NCBI GenBank assembly: GCA_025464735.1
Contig: JAODMX010000461.1
Coordinates: 1-8,376, forward strand
Direction of reading: 5' to 3'
DNA from: Frondihabitans sp.
GTDB lineage: Bacteria; Actinomycetota; Actinomycetes; Actinomycetales; Microbacteriaceae
Length of the DNA: 8,376 nt
The position numbers and the translations under genes are program-made. This document shows, one piece after another, positions 5,212-8,376 of this stretch (its first letter is position 1; every line of letters begins with the position of its first letter). The notes beneath the pieces were generated by a model, which was given only the letters and a program-made list of their open reading frames with translations, was not told the origin of the DNA and made no database searches.

Positions 5212-5955
5212 ATGGAATCCACCACAGTGCTCGAGTCCGGGGTCTCGCTCCGGATCCAGCCGTTCGGCGACTCCGCTCTGATGCTCGACGTGCTCGCCGA
5301 GGACCGCCTGGTGCGGCAGGAGGCGACGGTGCGCGTGCGCTCGTCGATCCTTCTGGAGGTCCCGTTCGGTGTCCTTGACGTCGTCGCGGGCTTTGAGTCG
5401 CTGCTGGTGGAGTTCGACGCCGACCGGGTCGAGCATGAGGGTGTCGACCAGGCCGTCCGCCTGGCCGTGTCGCTCGGCTTCGCCCGCTCGGCCGACGCCA
5501 CGGCGAGTGGCCGCGTCCTTGAGGTGCCTACGCTCTTCGGGGGCGAGTTCGGGCCCGATCTCGAGGAGGTCGCGGCCGAACTCGACCTGACGGCCGCCGA
5601 GGTCGTCGACCGTTTTGTCGACCGCCCGCTGACCATCAGCTTGCTCGGGGCCGCGATGGCTCCGATGATGCACGGGGTCGACCTTCCGGCAGACGTCTCG
5701 CGAACGGCATTGCCGCGGACCCGCGTGGAAGGCGGCTCCGTGATGCTGGCGGGTTCGAACGCCATCATCAGTCCGTTCCCCGGCCCGACCGGTTGGCGTG
5801 TCATCGGCCGGACACCGCTAACGATCTGCGACATCGAACACGACCCTGTGGTGTCCTACGCACCCGGAGACGTGCTGCGGTTCCGCGCCATCGAACGGGT
5901 CGAGTTCGAGTCGTTGGCCGGGGCGTTCTTATCGTCTGCGACGGCTCTCTCATGA
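5212..5955 (+). CDS. Carboxyltransferase subunit 1 / KipI family protein, divergent 5-oxoprolinase subunit B (PxpB-like)
   Basis: A 247-residue cytoplasmic protein, slightly longer than typical PxpB/KipI (about 220-240). In the family it pairs with the C subunit to form the ATP-using half of 5-oxoprolinase; the fused equivalent is the allophanate hydrolase/urea carboxylase carboxyltransferase region. Seen: RIQPFGDSAL (14-23), FESLLVEFD (61-69), GGEFGPDLEEVA (110-121), PTGWRVIGRTPL (192-203) and a PGDVLRF-type end. Missing: the hallmark GFxPGFxYL reads GAAMAPMMHG (146-155), the QTGVYP-type loop reads NAIISP (183-188), and the His in the preceding helix region is replaced (FVDRP). These losses suggest changed substrate handling or a structural role. 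The ATG at 5212 has no clear Shine-Dalgarno; coupling from the gene 11 nt upstream is likely. Its stop overlaps the next start (ATGA). It contains one TTA codon (5929-5931), rare in this DNA. Confidence 0.88.
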   Translation: MESTTVLESGVSLRIQPFGDSALMLDVLAEDRLVRQEATVRVRSSILLEVPFGVLDVVAGFESLLVEFDADRVEHEGVDQAVRLAVSLGFARSADATASGRVLEVPTLFGGEFGPDLEEVAAELDLTAAEVVDRFVDRPLTISLLGAAMAPMMHGVDLPADVSRTALPRTRVEGGSVMLAGSNAIISPFPGPTGWRVIGRTPLTICDIEHDPVVSYAPGDVLRFRAIERVEFESLAGAFLSSATALS

Positions 5956-7019
5956 CGCAGGGCTCGGCCACGACGCACCGCGTCACCCTCGACGTCCTCG
6001 TCCCGGGGTGGCTGACGACGATTCAGGATCTCGGCCGTCGCGGATCCGAGCGCCTCGGCGTAGCCACGGGCGGCGCTGCCGACCAGTATTCGGCCCAGGT
6101 CGCCAACCTCCTCGTCGGCAATGAGCGCACGGCGCCGCTGCTGGAGATCATGGGGGCCGAGTTCAGCGTTCAGGTCTCGGCGGGAGTCCTCTTCTCCGTC
6201 ACCGGGACGCCGGCTTCCGTGCTTGTCGACGACTTTCCTGTGGACCTGTGGCGACCCGTCTTCGCGGCCGCCGGATCCGTGATCACGGTCGCGACACCCC
6301 AGGACGGCCTGCGCTCCTACCTGGCGTTCAATGGCGCCCTCGAGTCAGGGCGTTTCCTCGGCAGCGTGGCACCGGATTCACGGATGGGCTTCCCGCAGCA
6401 GCTTCGGGCCGGCGACTCCGTCGGCTTGGACACCGAGTACACGGTCTTCGTTCAGCCGTACGGTGTTGGCACCTGGTTCTCGCTGCCGGTACCCGTCCCC
6501 GACCTATCTGCGCCGGTGTGGACCATCGACGTGACGGACGGACCCGAGACGTCTGCCGTGGACGGCATCCGTGAGCTGATGGCTTCCTCGACGTACACGG
6601 TGGGTGACAAATCGGATCACATCGGCGTTCGGCTCGGCGGCCCGGTGCGGCATCCCCAGGGGCTCGGCGAGATCGTCTCGCACGGCGTTCCGATCGGTGC
6701 TGTGGAGATCCCTCATTCAGACGAGCTGATCATCCTCGGCCGCGCTCGCTCGCTTACGGCCGGGTATCCGATCGTCGGTGTGGCCTCCAGCGCGGCCCTC
6801 TCCCTCCTCGGTCAGGCAGCGCCGGGACGCAAGATCACCTTCCGCTGGATCGACCCAGGAGAGTCCATCGCGCTCTACCGCGAGCAGCGCCGGTGGCTCC
6901 GGCTGCTCGAGGCGCGCGTCCACTCGGCGTTCGAGGCCGCGGGGCTGCCGGTGCGGGGGGTTCGGCGCAGCGCTCGACCCGGGGGCGCGGCGCCGGGTGC
7001 GCGGGCGAAGAGCGCATGA
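5952..7019 (+). CDS. Biotin-dependent carboxyltransferase-family / KipA protein, divergent 5-oxoprolinase subunit C (PxpC-like)
   Basis: A 355-residue partner of the PxpB-like protein. Family motifs: PGWLTTIQDLGRRG (18-31), ANLLVGN (51-57), LEIMGAEF, SYLAFNGAL, YTVGDKSDHIGVRLGGP (215-231; family SxQSdRMGxRLxG), EIVSHGVPIGAVEIP and LTAGYP (268-273; family TTGGYP). Deviations include SGAxD to GGAAD, LPGPE to DGPET, and one Gly of TGGYP to Ala. The last 25 or so residues are an Arg/Gly/Ala/Pro-rich low-complexity tail beyond the usual family end. The start is the ATG at 5952, overlapping the upstream stop as ATGA; the open frame extends back to 5793, but that part is a shadow of the preceding gene. 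Its stop overlaps the MFS start, also as ATGA, implying translational coupling. It probably forms a complex with the preceding subunit. Confidence 0.88.
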   Translation: MTQGSATTHRVTLDVLVPGWLTTIQDLGRRGSERLGVATGGAADQYSAQVANLLVGNERTAPLLEIMGAEFSVQVSAGVLFSVTGTPASVLVDDFPVDLWRPVFAAAGSVITVATPQDGLRSYLAFNGALESGRFLGSVAPDSRMGFPQQLRAGDSVGLDTEYTVFVQPYGVGTWFSLPVPVPDLSAPVWTIDVTDGPETSAVDGIRELMASSTYTVGDKSDHIGVRLGGPVRHPQGLGEIVSHGVPIGAVEIPHSDELIILGRARSLTAGYPIVGVASSAALSLLGQAAPGRKITFRWIDPGESIALYREQRRWLRLLEARVHSAFEAAGLPVRGVRRSARPGGAAPGARAKSA

Positions 7020-8376
7020 CCGGCACCGCCCGAAAACTTCGACCGTCGCTCGTACTCACCGTCACCATGCTCGGCACGCTGATGGTGTTTTCCAGCACCA
7101 CCTCGATCAACGTCGCGCTCCCCGCGATCGCCGACGCCCTGCACCCCGGTGCGGGGGTCGCCGACTGGTTCTTGCTCGCGTACATGCTTGCGAACTCGGT
7201 GCTCATCCTGGTCTTCGCCCGCATCTCGGACTTCCTCGGGCGCCGCACGATCTACCTTGCCGGCGTCGCCCTGATGACGGCCGCGAGCATTGCCTGCGCA
7301 CTCGCGCCCGACACTGTGATCTTCATCGCGATGCGGGCTCTGCAGGGGGTCGGAGCAGCGATCGTCCTGACCAACGTGAACGCCCTCGTCGCCGACGTCT
7401 ACCCCGAGGGCAGACGCTCGGCTGCGCTCGGGCTCAACGTGATGGGCGGCTCAGTTGCCGGCGCCCTCGGCCCGGTCCTCGGCGGGGTCCTGGTGGGAAG
7501 CCTGGGCTGGCAGAGCGTCTTTCTGGTCAACGTGCCGTTCGGCATCGCCGGTCTCGTGCTCGGACTCATCGTCCTGCCGCGGGCGGGCACCGCCTCCCGG
7601 GGCCGCGAGCGATTCGACGGGGCGGGAGCCGTCCTGTCGGTCATCACGCTCTTCGCGCTGCTGTTCGCGATCAACCGAATCTCGGCGTGGGGGATCGCCG
7701 ACCTCCGGGTCGTGCTGTCGTTCGTCGTCGCCGTCCTGGCGTTCGCGGCGTTCGCCGTTGTCGAGGCTCGGCAGGCCAGCCCTCTCATCGACCTCGACGT
7801 CATCACGCGGGGGAGGCGCTACTTCGCGTACGCGGCAGTGTTCTTCATCTCGGTGCCACAGTCCACCCTGCCGATCGCGATCGTGCTCTACGAGCAGCTA
7901 GTGCTCGGTCGATCGGCGACCAGTGCCGGGCTCGTGATCATCCCGTTTGCCGTTGTGGTCGCGATCACGGCGCCCATCGCCGGACGCGTGGTGCACCGGC
8001 ATCCGCCGCACCGCCTCCCGATCGTGGGGGGCCTCGTGATGTCGGTGGGTCTCGTGATCCTGCTCGGCTACTTCACCCTGGGAGCTCCCTCCTGGATGCT
8101 CTTTGGGGCGCTGGTCGTCGCCGGCTTCGGCAACGGCCTGTTCCACACGCCCAACATCGCGGTGATCATGTCGGGCATCCCGAGTAACCGCTTCGGGGTG
8201 GCCGGCGGGGTGCGCTCCGTTCTCTTCAACTCGTCCCAGTCGATCGGCACGGCCGTGGTCCTGTTAATCCTCGGCGCTTGGTTCACGCGGGCCGGCGGAT
8301 CCGGGCTGTCCCAAAGGATCCAGAATCCCGCCCTGGTCGAGCCCGCGTTCGTGATCGTCAGCCTCGTGATGATCGG
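7016..8376 (+). CDS. MFS transporter, DHA2-type (14-TM drug:H+ antiporter-like), 3'-truncated by window edge
   Basis: Starts with ATG at 7016 in an ATGA overlap with the PxpC-like gene and stays open to the window end (453 full codons). It is an integral membrane transporter. The N-terminus has a short basic stretch, then TM1 with the INVALPAI signature typical of DHA2 proteins. Motif A is at 68-77 (ARISDFLGRR) in the TM2-3 loop, RALQGVGAA at 107-115, and antiporter motif C at 144-157 (GGSVAGALGPVLGG) in TM5. Regular hydrophobic segments continue to the edge. DHA2 members commonly have about 470-550 residues, so roughly the last one or two TMs are missing. Family members usually export drugs or metabolites by proton antiport. 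Coupling to a catabolic complex suggests handling of its substrate or product, with direction unknown. One TTA codon at 8264-8266. Confidence 0.92.
   Translation, partial: MTGTARKLRPSLVLTVTMLGTLMVFSSTTSINVALPAIADALHPGAGVADWFLLAYMLANSVLILVFARISDFLGRRTIYLAGVALMTAASIACALAPDTVIFIAMRALQGVGAAIVLTNVNALVADVYPEGRRSAALGLNVMGGSVAGALGPVLGGVLVGSLGWQSVFLVNVPFGIAGLVLGLIVLPRAGTASRGRERFDGAGAVLSVITLFALLFAINRISAWGIADLRVVLSFVVAVLAFAAFAVVEARQASPLIDLDVITRGRRYFAYAAVFFISVPQSTLPIAIVLYEQLVLGRSATSAGLVIIPFAVVVAITAPIAGRVVHRHPPHRLPIVGGLVMSVGLVILLGYFTLGAPSWMLFGALVVAGFGNGLFHTPNIAVIMSGIPSNRFGVAGGVRSVLFNSSQSIGTAVVLLILGAWFTRAGGSGLSQRIQNPALVEPAFVIVSLVMI

Noticed and set aside
5793..5951. 53-residue N-terminal extension of the PxpC-like protein
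   Set aside because: It lies wholly within the PxpB-like gene in another frame and is Arg-rich. The ATGA overlap start at 5952 gives the family N-terminus.
6778..8187. 469-residue open frame on the + strand across the PxpC-like/MFS junction
   Set aside because: The product is extremely Arg-rich and has no recognisable fold. The frame starting at 7016 gives an unmistakable MFS protein running off the window.
5929..8266. TTA codons in the PxpB-like (5929) and MFS (8264) genes as possible bldA-type control
   Set aside because: Only two isolated codons, and nothing shows that the organism is a Streptomyces-like developer where TTA is regulatory.

Overview
The window is GC-rich, with third codon positions strongly G/C-biased, and densely packed with genes. 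Its proteins (Ala/Val/Arg/Asp-rich, a lipobox substrate-binding protein, PxpABC-type proteins, a DHA2-type MFS transporter) suggest a high-GC Gram-positive bacterium (Actinomycetota). Microbacteriaceae or a relative is plausible but cannot be settled from this sequence. There are no RNA genes, CRISPR arrays, insertion sequences or transposases. It reads as a chromosomal catabolic and transport locus.

Layout. (1) 1-644, +: 3' part of a short-chain dehydrogenase/reductase (SDR)-fold gene whose normal catalytic residues are missing. (2) 700-2340, -: a family 5 (peptide/nickel type) ABC substrate-binding lipoprotein, convergent with gene 1; a 13-bp perfect inverted repeat lies at the junction. 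(3) 2560-3324, +: classical NADP-type SDR, divergent from gene 2. (4) 3358-4149, -: another classical SDR, convergent with gene 3. (5) 4400 to window end, +: four tightly packed genes, namely PxpA-like (LamB/YcsF), PxpB-like (KipI), PxpC-like (KipA) and a 14-TM-type MFS transporter cut off by the window edge.

The unifying signal is a palindrome, TGAGAA-N4-TTCTCA, that recurs only in the two divergent intergenic regions. It is found before the binding protein (one perfect copy plus a degenerate tandem copy), before both classical SDRs, and before the pxp-like operon. Before the two SDRs and the operon it sits exactly 14 bp downstream of a TTGAC(A/C/G) -35 hexamer. It covers a -10-like GANNCT hexamer at 17-bp spacing, the geometry of a repressor operator. 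The locus therefore looks like one regulon controlled by a single dimeric regulator that is not encoded in the window.

Working model (inference). An unknown compound is captured by the lipoprotein, whose permease and ATPase are not in the window. It is oxidised or reduced by the SDRs and opened by the PxpABC-like ATP-dependent amidohydrolase complex, with the MFS protein exporting or importing an intermediate. All three Pxp-like subunits deviate at motifs that are nearly invariant in true 5-oxoprolinases. The substrate is probably not 5-oxoproline but another cyclic amide, imide or related molecule.
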